Of a stretch of DNA of 64,000 nucleotides, positions 39,642 to 47,894 are shown piece by piece. Source of the stretch: Blastococcus sp. PRF04-17. Its GTDB lineage: Bacteria; Actinomycetota; Actinomycetes; Mycobacteriales; Geodermatophilaceae. The position numbers were made by a program, and so were the translations under genes. The notes beneath the pieces are model-generated. The model searched no databases. It saw only the letters and a program-made list of their open reading frames with translations, and was not told the origin of the DNA. Position 1 is the first letter of the stretch. The number at the start of each line of letters is the position of its first letter. Where the stretch lies: NCBI RefSeq assembly GCF_023016265.1, contig NZ_CP095412.1, forward strand, positions 3,224,001-3,288,000, read 5' to 3'.

Positions 39642-40688
39642 ATGAGCACCGGTCGGATCCGTCGCAACGCGCGACGAGGGCTCGCCGTGGCGGTTCTCGG
39701 CTGGCTCGCCGTGGCGGCCTTCGCCGTCTTCATGGCGCCCAGTGCCTCCGCCGCCCCCACCGCGACGGTGGAGATCAGGAACTTCACCCCGCCCGCGGCC
39801 AGCGTCGACAGGGGCGGGCAGGTCACGTTCGTCAACCGGATCCCCGCCCAGAACAAGGGTGGGATCACCGTCGGGATCGTCGGCGGCCTGAGCGCCACCG
39901 TGCACACCGACGTCTCCGTGACGTTCTTCGGGCAGAAGAAGGCGCTGCAGAACGGTCAGTCGGCGGCGTGGACGTTCAACGACCCGGCCACGAACGGCAC
40001 CATCACCTACACCTACCGCATCGTCCCGCAGGCCGGCCTGGCCGCGGACGTGGCCAACCAGGTCGTCAGCATCGTGTCCAGCCAGCTGCCCCCGCTGCCG
40101 GCCCCGATCCCCTACGTCGTGCAGACGATCGCCCCCGACGTCCCGCAGCTGCCCAGCGTGAACCTGCCGCAGCTGCCGCAGGTCGAGGTCCAGGTGCCCG
40201 CTCCCCTCCCCGCGCCCGCACCCAACGCCCCTGTGCCGCCGACCACGGTGAACCCGACGGGGCAACCGCCGGCCGGTCAGCCTCCGGCGGCCGGCACGCC
40301 GACCCCGGCCGGTCCCGCGTACCAGTACGACACCAGCACCGGCCCGCGGCTGGCTCCCGCGGACATGGCCGCCGCGGCGGCGTTCGACCCGGCGCGCTTC
40401 GCCGCCGTCACCGGTGGCTCGTCGAGCGGCTCTTCGGGGAGTGGCGGTCCGACGTCCGGGTCCGGCGGTGCTCCTGGCGGCTACGACGGGGCGTCGGTGC
40501 CGGTCTTCGGTCAGCTGGCCGGCCTCGACGGCACGTCGCTCCAGGAGGAGAGCGCCGAGCGGGTCGCTGCCGGGGAGCGAGGCTCCGCGCAGACGCTGCC
40601 CGCCGCGGCCCTCGCCGCCGTCGTCGCCCTGGCCGCGGTGATCGCCGCGCTGGTCCGCACGCACCAGGCCTCGCGTTCGTCCCGGTAG
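39642..40688 (+). CDS. Secreted, membrane-anchored surface protein with cupredoxin-like domain
   Basis: 348 aa: Sec signal peptide ([27 protein letters not shown]), a beta domain of about 100 residues ([34 protein letters not shown]) with a cupredoxin-like look, a Pro-rich linker, a Ser/Gly region, and a C-terminal hydrophobic helix with a basic tail ([19 protein letters not shown]). The end resembles a sorting or tail anchor but has no LPXTG. No copper ligands are obvious, so redox activity is doubtful. GGAGG lies 11 bases before the ATG. Family not recognised. Confidence 0.75.
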   Translation: MSTGRIRRNARRGLAVAVLGWLAVAAFAVFMAPSASAAPTATVEIRNFTPPAASVDRGGQVTFVNRIPAQNKGGITVGIVGGLSATVHTDVSVTFFGQKKALQNGQSAAWTFNDPATNGTITYTYRIVPQAGLAADVANQVVSIVSSQLPPLPAPIPYVVQTIAPDVPQLPSVNLPQLPQVEVQVPAPLPAPAPNAPVPPTTVNPTGQPPAGQPPAAGTPTPAGPAYQYDTSTGPRLAPADMAAAAAFDPARFAAVTGGSSSGSSGSGGPTSGSGGAPGGYDGASVPVFGQLAGLDGTSLQEESAERVAAGERGSAQTLPAAALAAVVALAAVIAALVRTHQASRSSR

Positions 40689-40698
40689 ATCGCCCTGC

Positions 40699-40735
40699 CG
40701 AACGGCCGTCGTCCACAGGGGGCGACGGCCGTTCG
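40699..40735. terminator. Terminator upstream of the rpsF operon
   Basis: Perfect 13-bp arms CGAACGGCCGTCG / CGACGGCCGTTCG with an 11-base loop, just after the secreted-protein gene. Confidence 0.85.
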
Positions 40736-40855
40736 GCCGTTCGCTGGTAGCCTCGGCCTGCGCGTCCTGGCGACTGCCCGGGCGCGCGACGCCTGTACGA
40801 CCCTCCTGCTGCAGACCGACTGCGGCCGCCGAGACCAGAGGAGGTGGGGTTCTCC

Positions 40856-41142
40856 GTGCGTCATTACGAACTGATGGTCATCCTCGACCCCGAGCTCGAG
40901 GAGCGCACCATCGCGCCGTCCCTCGACCGGTTCCTGACCGTCGTCACCAGGCCGGTGGCACCGTCAAGACCGAGATCTGGGGCCGTCGCCGGCTCGCCTA
41001 CGAGATCAAGAAGCAGATCGAGGGCATCTACGCGATCGTCACGATCGAGTCCGAGCCCGCTGCCGTGGCCGAGCTCGACCGCCAGCTGAACCTCAACGAG
41101 TCGGTGCTCCGCACGAAGCTGATGCGGCCCGAGGTCCACTGA
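40856..41142 (+). CDS. rpsF: 30S ribosomal protein S6 (bS6), apparent frameshift
   Basis: [26 protein letters not shown] opens the protein and [28 protein letters not shown] with [18 protein letters not shown] closes it, in two frames. One missing base near 40948-40952 (ACCAGG for ACCAAGG-like) rejoins [13 protein letters not shown] and gives 95 aa, the normal length. The GTG follows GAGGAGGTGG; a TAGCCT at 40748-40753 may be the -10. First gene of rpsF-ssb-rpsR-rplI. An essential protein, so this is almost certainly a sequence error. Confidence 0.93.
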
Positions 41143-41144
41143 CC

Positions 41145-41642
41145 ATGGCCGGCGAGACCGTCATCACCGTCATCGGCAACCTGACGTCGGACCCGGAGCT
41201 CCGGTTCACGCCGTCCGGTGCCGCGGTTGCCAACTTCACCGTGGCCTCGACCCCCCGCACCTTCGACCGTCAGTCGCAGGAGTGGAAGGACGGCGAGGCG
41301 TTGTTCCTGCGGTGCAACGTGTGGCGGCAGGTGGCCGAGAACGTTGCCGAGTCACTCACCCGCGGTTCGCGGGTCATCGTCAGCGGGCGGCTCAAGCAGC
41401 GCTCGTTCGACACCAAGGAAGGCGAGAAGCGCACCGTCATCGAGCTGGAGGTCGACGAGATCGGCCCCTCGCTGCGCTACGCCACCGCGAAGGTCACCAA
41501 GGCCTCGCGCGGTGAGGGTGGCGGCGGCTTCGGCGGTGGCGGCGGCGGCGGCGGCGGCTTCGGCTCCTCCGGCGGCGGCGGTGGCGGCGCGAGCGACCCC
41601 TGGTCGACGCCTGCCGGTCCGTCCGACGAACCGCCCTTCTGA
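41145..41642 (+). CDS. ssb: Single-stranded DNA-binding protein
   Basis: 165 aa. The OB fold covers about 1-115 ([72 protein letters not shown]). A Gly-rich flexible linker leads to the acidic tip DEPPF, the partner-binding tail. It coats ssDNA in replication and repair. It begins two bases after rpsF in the operon. Confidence 0.96.
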   Translation: MAGETVITVIGNLTSDPELRFTPSGAAVANFTVASTPRTFDRQSQEWKDGEALFLRCNVWRQVAENVAESLTRGSRVIVSGRLKQRSFDTKEGEKRTVIELEVDEIGPSLRYATAKVTKASRGEGGGGFGGGGGGGGGFGSSGGGGGGASDPWSTPAGPSDEPPF

Positions 41643-41675
41643 ACAACGACTCCCTGATCTACCTGGAGAACTCCG

Positions 41676-41912
41676 GTGCCCAAGCCCCCCATTCGCAAGG
41701 TCAAGAAGAAGGTCTGCCAGTTCTGCAAGGACAAGGCGACCTACATCGACTACAAGGACACGACCCTGCTGCGGAAGTTCATCTCCGACCGCGGCAAGAT
41801 CCGTGCCCGCCGTGTCAGCGGCAACTGCAGCCAGCACCAGCGTGACGTCGCCACGGCCGTGAAGAACAGCCGTGAGATGGCGCTGCTGCCCTACACCTCC
41901 ACGGCGCGCTGA
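41676..41912 (+). CDS. rpsR: 30S ribosomal protein S18 (bS18), zinc-binding form
   Basis: 78 aa starting [19 protein letters not shown], with CxxC near residue 14 and a further Cys in [20 protein letters not shown]. These Cys residues mark the C+ (zinc-binding) form. IRARRVSG is the usual S6/rRNA-contact block. GTG start with GGAGAA upstream. Confidence 0.95.
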   Translation: MPKPPIRKVKKKVCQFCKDKATYIDYKDTTLLRKFISDRGKIRARRVSGNCSQHQRDVATAVKNSREMALLPYTSTAR

Positions 41913-41914
41913 TC

Positions 41915-42370
41915 ATGAGCACCCAGAAGCTGATCCTGACGCAGGAGGTCACCGGTCTCGGTTCCTCCGGCGACACCGTCGAGGTCAAGGGCGGGTACGC
42001 CCGCAACTACCTCCTGCCCCGCGGGCTGGCCATCGTGGCCACCCGGGGTGCCGAGAAGCAGATCGACTCGCTGCGCCGGGCGCGTGCCGCTCGCGACGTG
42101 CGCTCGCAGGAGGAGGCGACCGCCCTGGCCGGCCAGCTGGCCGGCCTGACCGTGCGGGTCCCGGCCCGCGCCGGCGCCGGTGGCCGGCTGTTCGGTCGGG
42201 TCACGACCGCCGACGTCGCCGCGGCCGTCACGGCCGCCGGTGGTCCGGAGCTCGACCGTCGCCGGATCGAGCTGCCCGCCAGCATCAAGACCACGGGCCA
42301 GCACACCGTCACCGTGCGGGTGCACCCGGAGGTCAGCACGACGCTCGAGATCGAGGTCGTCGCCGGCTGA
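41915..42370 (+). CDS. rplI: 50S ribosomal protein L9 (bL9)
   Basis: 151 aa with the N-terminal rRNA-binding domain LILTQEVTGLGSSGDTVEVKGGYARNYLLPRG, a connecting helix, and the C-terminal GRLFGRVTTADVAAAV domain. Last gene of the ribosomal/ssb operon, two bases after rpsR. Confidence 0.96.
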   Translation: MSTQKLILTQEVTGLGSSGDTVEVKGGYARNYLLPRGLAIVATRGAEKQIDSLRRARAARDVRSQEEATALAGQLAGLTVRVPARAGAGGRLFGRVTTADVAAAVTAAGGPELDRRRIELPASIKTTGQHTVTVRVHPEVSTTLEIEVVAG

Positions 42371-42391
42371 TCCTGCCGCGACACGTACCGC

Positions 42392-42431
42392 CCGCGAGGG
42401 GCGTCGGACTCCGGTCCGGCGCCCCTCGCGG
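42392..42431. terminator. Terminator downstream of rplI
   Basis: Perfect 12-bp arms CCGCGAGGGGCG / CGCCCCTCGCGG with a 16-base loop, 21 bp after the rplI stop. Confidence 0.85.
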
Positions 42432-42897
42432 CGTCTGTGGACGAAGCGACCCGGCAGGGAAGCCCTGAGCGCCCCCGGAAGGCCCAGCCGGCTGCGCCGG
42501 ACGCCGCTTCCCTACCCGCGCTGACGCAGGGTGCTCAGCGGGCTCCTGAGGGTGCCGCTGTGACTTCCTGCCACAAGCAGGTCGCTCCGTGCAGAACTCC
42601 GGTGGGTAGCGCGCGACGGAGTTGTGACACGTGGTGCGTCCTCCGAAATTTTCTTGTCGACTTTCTGCTGTCCACAGCCGGTGAGCGCCGTACCCGCAGG
42701 TGACAACGGGGAAGCGGCGACGTGGCCCGCAGGTGTCCCCGGGGCTCTCCACATGTCGACAGGCGTGAATCCACCGACTTGTCCACAAGTTGTGCAGATC
42801 GGCGTGCACACCGGTGTTGGACGAGCCCGGGGGCGCCTTCCTAACGTCCTCCTCAGCTGCCGCCGGGTGTCGAGAACTGTCGGTGCCCGGCGGTAGC
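42432..42897. promoter_or_regulatory. dnaB upstream region with DnaA boxes
   Basis: Most of a 627-bp non-coding gap between rplI and dnaB. It contains a perfect DnaA box TTGTCCACA at 42779-42787, set in the palindrome ACTTGTCCACAAGT, and one-mismatch boxes at 42668-42676 (CTGTCCACA) and 42436-42444 (TCGTCCACA on the minus strand). A comparatively AT-rich stretch lies near 42640-42665. No gene was found; regulation of dnaB by DnaA or titration of DnaA are possible roles. Confidence 0.5.
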
Positions 42898-42900
42898 AAT

Positions 42901-42920
42901 GACCGAACACGTGTTCGGTC
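42901..42920. promoter_or_regulatory. LexA-like operator, perfect 20-bp palindrome upstream of dnaB
   Basis: The centre CCGAACACGTGTTCGG matches the actinobacterial SOS box pattern TCGAAC-N4-GTTCGA in five of six bases on each side. It lies 78 bp upstream of the dnaB start. Confidence 0.55.
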
Positions 42921-42997
42921 CGGCGGCGCTCGCCGAGCTCCGGCTTCCCCTCGGAGTGGTGATGCGGGCGCGCCCGCAAGGAGATGGAGGAATCCCC

Positions 42998-45900
42998 GTG
43001 GCGGTGGCCGACGAGTTCAGCCGGCCTCAGGCGACGGCACCGGCGTACGACCGGCAGCCGCCGCAGGACATCCCCGCGGAGCAGTCGGTGCTCGGCGGCA
43101 TGCTCCTCAGCAAGGACGCGATCGCCGACGTCGTCGAGGTCCTGCAGGGCGTCGACTTCTACCGGCCCGCCCACCAGGTGATCTTCGACTGCATCCTCGA
43201 CCTCTACGGTCGTGGCGAGCCGGCCGACGCGATCACCGTCGCCGCGGAGCTCAACCGCACCGACCAGCTGTCGAAGATGGGCGGCGCGGTCTACCTGCAC
43301 ACGCTCATCGCCTCCACCCCGACGGCGGCCAACGCCGGCTACTACGCCGCGATCGTGGCCGAGCAGGCCGTCCTCCGACGGCTGGTGGAGGCCGGCACCC
43401 GCGTGGTGCAGCTGGGCTACGGCGCGGCCGGCGGGCAGGGCGACGTCGACGACATCGTCGACCGCGCCCAGCAGGAGATCTACGACGTCACCGAGAAGCG
43501 CATGAGCGAGGACTACTCGCGCCTCGAGGACATCCTGCAGCCGACGATGGACGAGCTGGACGCGATCGCCTCCCGGGGCGGCGTGAGCCGGGGCGTGCCG
43601 ACCGGCATCCGCGACCTGGACGAGCTGACCAACGGCCTCCAGGCCGGACAGATGGTCGTCATCGCGGCACGACCTGGTGTCGGTAAGGCGCTTGCCCTGG
43701 ACACCCCCATCGCCACCCCCACTGGTTGGACCACGATGGGGGAGGTCGCTGTCGGCGACCGGGTGTTGGGCTCCGACGGGCGGCCGACGACGGTGGTGGC
43801 GGCGACCGACGTCATGACCGACCGGCCCTGCTACGAGGTGCACTTCTCCGACGGCTCGGTGGTCGTGGCCGACGCCCAGCACCAGTGGCTCACCGAGACG
43901 CTCGACGGCGACCGTGGCGTCCGAACGACGGAGCAGATTGCGGGCTCGCTGCAGGCCAACCACCAGGTGCCCAATGCAGCGCCGCTCTCGTTCCCCGACA
44001 GTCAGCTGCCGCTGTCTCCTTATGCGTTGGGCGTCTGGCTGATCAACGGCGCCCTGCGGAATGCCGACCCGCAGATCGCCGCCCTTCTCGAGGCCGACCT
44101 GCCAGAGACGCTGGACGTCGAAGCCCAACTGGGCGCCCTCGGTGTGCGCAAGAGCCCTCACATCCCGCCTGCCTACCTGAGGGCGTCGGCCCGGCAGCGC
44201 CGTGAGCTTCTCGCCGGCATGCTCGACAGCTCAGCGACAGTTGCCGCGAACGGGGACATCCGGCTGACGGTCGCCAGCCGACGCCTGGCTCAGGATCTCC
44301 GGGAGCTGCTCAACGGACTGGGCTACCGCCTGCCGATGGGGCCCAACGCCGGTGGCACCCTGACGTTCTGGGCCGACGACGACCTTTTCCGGGTCGAGAC
44401 GAAGCAGCTTCTGCACAAGGATGCCCGCACGTCCTCGAGCCAGCTCCGGCAAGTTCGGCGCATCACCGACGTCCGCCCCATTGCGAGCGTGCCGGTGCGC
44501 TGCATCCAGGTCGACGCCGAGAACTCGCTCTTCCTCGCCGGCCGCAGCTTCATCCCGACGCACAACTCGACGCTGGGGTTGGACATCGCGCGTTCAGCGT
44601 CGGTGAAGCACCACCTGCCCGCGGCGATCTTCTCGCTGGAGATGAGCAAGCACGAGATCACCATGCGCCTGCTGTCTGCCGAGGCGAAGGTGCCGCTGCA
44701 CCACATGCGCGCGGGGTCGCTGTCCGACGAGGACTGGTCGAAGCTCGCCCGGCGAATGGGTGAGATCGCCGACGCGCCCCTCTACATCGATGACTCCCCG
44801 AACATGACGATGATGGAGATCCGGGCCAAGGCGCGGCGGCTCAAGCAGCGCAACGACCTCAAGCTGATCGTCATCGACTACCTCCAGCTCATGACCTCGG
44901 GCAAGAAGGTGGAGAGCCGCCAGCAGGAGGTCTCGGAGTTCTCCCGTGCGCTCAAGCTGCTCGCCAAGGAGCTCGAGGTGCCGGTCATCGCGATGTCGCA
45001 GCTGAACCGTGGTTCCGAGCAGCGCCAGGACAAGAAGCCGATGCTCTCCGACCTGCGTGAGTCCGGTTGCCTCACGGCCGACACCCGCATCCTGCGCGCC
45101 GACACCGGCGCCGAGACCACGATGGGCGAGCTGTTCGAGGACGGCGAGACCGACGTCCCGGTCTGGTCCTTGGACGACAACCTCCGCTACGTCCGGCGGC
45201 ACCTGACGCACGTCTTCTCGACCGGGCGCAAGCAGGTCTTCCAGCTGACGACCTCCTCGGGAAAGACGGTCCGGGCCACGGCCAACCATCCGTTCCTCAC
45301 GTTCGACGGCTTCCGCGCTCTCGGTGAACTCGCGCCCGGAGACCGCATCGCGGTTCCTCGTCACGTGCCGGCGCCCGACCGGATGGGCGTGTGGGAGGAC
45401 GAGAAGGTCACGTTGTTGGCGCACCTGATCGGTGACGGCAGCTTTGTGAAGCGCCAGCCGCTCCGCTATGCGTCGATCGACGAGGCGAACCTGCGAGCGG
45501 TGACGACGGCCGCGCTGCACTTCGGGGTCGTCGCGGTGCGCGACGAGTACCCGGCTGCCCGCTGCACGACGTTGCGGCTGCGGGCGCCGTTCCCGCTGAC
45601 CCACGGCAAGCGCAACCCCATCGCCGCCTGGCTCGACGAGTTGGGCTTGTTCGGTCTCCGAAGCCACGAGAAGTTCGTCCCCGAGCCGGTGTTCTGCCTG
45701 CCGAAGAAGCAGATCTCGATGTTCCTCCGCCATCTCTGGGCGACTGATGGCTCGGTGACGGTCAACAAGAACGGTCGCGGCGGGCGGGTGTACTACGCAT
45801 CCACCAGCCGGCAGCTGGTCGATGACATTTCCCGCCTGCTCCTGCGGTTCGGTATCTCCTGTCGCATCCGTCGGGTGAAGAAGAGCGGCTACCGCGACGG

Positions 45901-46525
45901 CTGGACGCTCGACATCAGCGGCTGCGACGACCAGCGCCGCTTTCTCGGCGAGATCGGCGTCCACGGCGCACGCGGTCAGGCGGCTGAGCGCCTCCTGGAG
46001 ATCGTTCGAGGACTGTCGGGCAACACCAATGTGGACACCGTCCCCGCGCAGGTGTGGGAGCGAGTTCGGGACGTCTTGGCCGAGCAGGGCATGAGCCACC
46101 GTGCGTTCGCGGCCGCCATGGGCAGCGCGTTCTGCGGCAGCACGATGTGGAAGCACGCGCCCAGCCGGGAGCGTCTCGGCCGGGTCGCAGAGATCCTCGG
46201 CGACGTGGATCTCGAGATACACGCGGTCAACGACCTGCTCTGGGACGAGATCGTGTCGATCGAGCAGGGGGTCGTGGAGGAGGTCTTCGACGCCACCGTG
46301 CTGGGCGGCCACAACTTCGTCGCCGACGGAATCGTGGTGCACAATTCGATTGAGCAGGATGCCGACATGGTCATGATGATCCATCGCGAAGACATGTACG
46401 AGAAGGAATCCCCGCGGGCCGGCGAGGCCGACATCATGCTGGTGAAGCACCGCAACGGCCCGACGGCGAACGTCACGGTCGCGTTCCAGGGCCACTACAG
46501 CCGCTTCGTGGACATGGCGAACTGA
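42998..46525 (+). CDS. dnaB: Replicative DNA helicase DnaB with two inteins
   Basis: A 1175-aa precursor that splices to about 456 aa, the normal DnaB length. Exteins show the N-terminal domain (PPQDIPAEQSVLGGMLLSKDAI), the RecA core with Walker A ARPGVGK-S(T), FSLEMSKHEITMRLLSAEAKV, Walker B LKLIVIDYLQLM, the ELEVPVIAMSQLNRG block and KHRNGPTANV. The first intein sits within Walker A between Lys and Ser, the second between ESG and SIEQ. GTG 42998 is preceded by GATGGAGG; the in-frame ATG at 42899 would begin at the palindrome and is unlikely. Confidence 0.95.
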   Translation: MAVADEFSRPQATAPAYDRQPPQDIPAEQSVLGGMLLSKDAIADVVEVLQGVDFYRPAHQVIFDCILDLYGRGEPADAITVAAELNRTDQLSKMGGAVYLHTLIASTPTAANAGYYAAIVAEQAVLRRLVEAGTRVVQLGYGAAGGQGDVDDIVDRAQQEIYDVTEKRMSEDYSRLEDILQPTMDELDAIASRGGVSRGVPTGIRDLDELTNGLQAGQMVVIAARPGVGKALALDTPIATPTGWTTMGEVAVGDRVLGSDGRPTTVVAATDVMTDRPCYEVHFSDGSVVVADAQHQWLTETLDGDRGVRTTEQIAGSLQANHQVPNAAPLSFPDSQLPLSPYALGVWLINGALRNADPQIAALLEADLPETLDVEAQLGALGVRKSPHIPPAYLRASARQRRELLAGMLDSSATVAANGDIRLTVASRRLAQDLRELLNGLGYRLPMGPNAGGTLTFWADDDLFRVETKQLLHKDARTSSSQLRQVRRITDVRPIASVPVRCIQVDAENSLFLAGRSFIPTHNSTLGLDIARSASVKHHLPAAIFSLEMSKHEITMRLLSAEAKVPLHHMRAGSLSDEDWSKLARRMGEIADAPLYIDDSPNMTMMEIRAKARRLKQRNDLKLIVIDYLQLMTSGKKVESRQQEVSEFSRALKLLAKELEVPVIAMSQLNRGSEQRQDKKPMLSDLRESGCLTADTRILRADTGAETTMGELFEDGETDVPVWSLDDNLRYVRRHLTHVFSTGRKQVFQLTTSSGKTVRATANHPFLTFDGFRALGELAPGDRIAVPRHVPAPDRMGVWEDEKVTLLAHLIGDGSFVKRQPLRYASIDEANLRAVTTAALHFGVVAVRDEYPAARCTTLRLRAPFPLTHGKRNPIAAWLDELGLFGLRSHEKFVPEPVFCLPKKQISMFLRHLWATDGSVTVNKNGRGGRVYYASTSRQLVDDISRLLLRFGISCRIRRVKKSGYRDGWTLDISGCDDQRRFLGEIGVHGARGQAAERLLEIVRGLSGNTNVDTVPAQVWERVRDVLAEQGMSHRAFAAAMGSAFCGSTMWKHAPSRERLGRVAEILGDVDLEIHAVNDLLWDEIVSIEQGVVEEVFDATVLGGHNFVADGIVVHNSIEQDADMVMMIHREDMYEKESPRAGEADIMLVKHRNGPTANVTVAFQGHYSRFVDMAN
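43688..44566 (+). other. DnaB intein 1: class 3 (WCT) intein with degenerate LAGLIDADG endonuclease
   Basis: 293 residues, from ALALDTPIATPTGW to FIPTHN, followed by Ser. Residue 1 is Ala, so class 1 splicing is impossible. The class 3 triad is present: Trp at the end of block B (VADAQHQW), Cys in block F (PVRCIQVD) and Thr in block G (FIPTHN). The endonuclease region keeps only remnants: LGVWLINGAL has Asn for the catalytic Asp and LLAGMLDSSA has Ser at the second position. Excision leaves GVGK-STLGLD, a perfect Walker A. Confidence 0.88.
45068..46345 (+). other. DnaB intein 2: class 1 intein with intact LAGLIDADG endonuclease
   Basis: 426 residues starting with Cys (CLTADTRI) and ending GIVVHN before Ser. 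Block B is TANHPFL, block F VFDATVLGGHNF. Both endonuclease motifs carry the acidic residue: LLAHLIGDGSF and FLRHLWATDGSV. The site (ESG/SIEQ) is that of the well-known cyanobacterial and Rhodothermus DnaB inteins. A C-terminal section (GMSHRAFAAAMG..) looks like a helix-turn-helix that may help target recognition. Confidence 0.92.
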
Positions 46526-46526
46526 C

Positions 46527-46703
46527 ATGGCCACCGCTACCGCGCCGAGCGGCGTCGTGCTGGAGGTCACCGCCCGGGCGGCGGACTCACCGAGCCAGGA
46601 GCGGCTCGGCCGCATCGCCGGCATGCTCCGCGACGCGGAGATGGCTGCCCACCCGTCGGCGCACCGCCGCGGCCCTCTGCGCAGGCGTTTCGCGAAGCAC
46701 TGA
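46527..46703 (+). CDS. Small basic protein of 58 aa downstream of dnaB
   Basis: Starts with ATG one base after the dnaB stop and ends at a terminator whose stem begins in its stop codon. GC3 is very high and codon use matches real genes. The peptide runs MATATAPSGVVLEV.., an amphipathic QERLGRIAGMLRDAEMAA, and a basic end PLRRRFAKH. No family is recognised. Position, coupling and terminator fit argue for a real, dnaB-cotranscribed gene. Confidence 0.6.
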   Translation: MATATAPSGVVLEVTARAADSPSQERLGRIAGMLRDAEMAAHPSAHRRGPLRRRFAKH

Positions 46704-46747
46704 ACCGGAGAGGCCCAGAACCATGACGGTTCTGGGCCTCTCCGGTT
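46703..46747. terminator. Strong terminator after dnaB operon
   Basis: A perfect 20-bp stem with loop ATGAC; the arm core AGAGGCCCAGAACC is the same as in the terminator at 49859-49905. Confidence 0.9.
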
Positions 46748-47114
46748 CGATTGAGAAATCAGTATGAAGGAAGCGGGTCACCTCTTTCGTCCAGATGCAG
46801 CGCCGATGCAAGGCGCTGCACCCGAGCCCAGGTTTCGCTGTCCTGGATCCGACGGGTCCCATCAGGATAGGACGCCAGCAACCTGTTGAAGGCGCAGCTC
46901 CGTAGGCACTCCTTGACGTGCGGACGGATTGCGTCGTCGAATCGCGCCGGTCGCCAATGAAAGATTCGGCGGGTCGCCTCTCCGAGGATCCGCTCCCGGC
47001 GGAGCCAAGTTCGCTCCAGGCACCACAAGACGGTGAAATGGTGTTCCACGTGTCAACGGCCAAGCTGAGGTCCCCGCTCGTGGCCAGGTGAAAGTCCCCG
47101 CCCCTCGCGGTTGA

Positions 47115-47894
47115 TCAGCGTGTGGTGGGGCGGTCACCTCCTCGGGTGCGGGCTTGGCGCATCCGGTAGGACTCGCCGTCGGTGGCGATGACGACGCTGT
47201 GGTGCAGCAACCGGTCGAGCAGGCTGACGGCGGTGGTGTGCTCGGGCAGGAACCGGCCCCACTGGTCGAAGGCCCAGTGCGAGCCGATGCCCAGAGCGCG
47301 GCGTTCGTAGGCGGCGGCGACGAACCGGAACAGCAGCTGGGTGCCGGTGTCGTCCAGCGGCGCGAAGCCGACCTCGTCGACGATGATCAGGTCGTTGCGC
47401 AGCAGTGTGTCGATGACCCGGCCGACGCTGTTGTCGGCCAGGCCGCGGTAGAGGTTCTCGACCAGGTCGGCGGCGGTGAAGTAGCGGACTCGGTGCCCGG
47501 CGAGCACGGCGGCGTGGCTGAGGGCGAGCAGGGTGTGGCTCTTGCCGGTGCCGGCCGGGCCGACCAGGCAGAGGTTCTCCCGAGCGCGGATCCACTCCAG
47601 GCTGGTCAGGTAGGCCCAGGTCGGAGCGGGGATGCTGCTCGCGGTCAGGTCGAACTCCTCGATCGTCTTGAGCATCGGGAAGCCGGCGGCCTTCAGCCGC
47701 AGCCGGGTGTTGGAGGCGTCCCGGGCGCCGATCTCGGCCTCGACCAGGGCGCGAAGCAACTCTTCCGGTGCCCAGCGCTGGGTCTTGGCGGTGGTCAGCA
47801 GCTCGGGGGCAAGTGAGCGCATCGCGGCGAGCTTGAGCCGGCGCAGCCCGCCCTCCAGGTCGGCCGGCAGCGGCGCCGGTGCGGTGGCGGTCAT
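47115..47894 (-). CDS. istB: IS21 helper ATPase IstB
   Basis: 259-aa AAA+ protein: ENLCLVGPAGTGKSHTLLALSHAAVLAGHRVRYFTAADLV (Walker A), LLRNDLIIVDEVGFAPLDDTGTQLLFRFVAAAYERR (Walker B) and IGSHWAFDQWGRFLPEHTTAVSLLDRLLHHSVVIATDG. It assembles with IstA at target DNA. The ATG overlaps the istA stop. Confidence 0.96.
   Translation of the reverse strand: MTATAPAPLPADLEGGLRRLKLAAMRSLAPELLTTAKTQRWAPEELLRALVEAEIGARDASNTRLRLKAAGFPMLKTIEEFDLTASSIPAPTWAYLTSLEWIRARENLCLVGPAGTGKSHTLLALSHAAVLAGHRVRYFTAADLVENLYRGLADNSVGRVIDTLLRNDLIIVDEVGFAPLDDTGTQLLFRFVAAAYERRALGIGSHWAFDQWGRFLPEHTTAVSLLDRLLHHSVVIATDGESYRMRQARTRGGDRPTTR

Noticed and set aside
42899-42997. A dnaB start at the ATG at 42899
   Set aside because: It would begin within the LexA-like palindrome and add 33 residues without similarity; GTG 42998 has a strong ribosome-binding site and a family-like N-terminus.
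47044-47057. A parS-like GTTCCACGTGTCAAC sequence
   Set aside because: It is created by the left junction of the IS element (CCACG target duplication plus the TGTC end) and is not palindromic.
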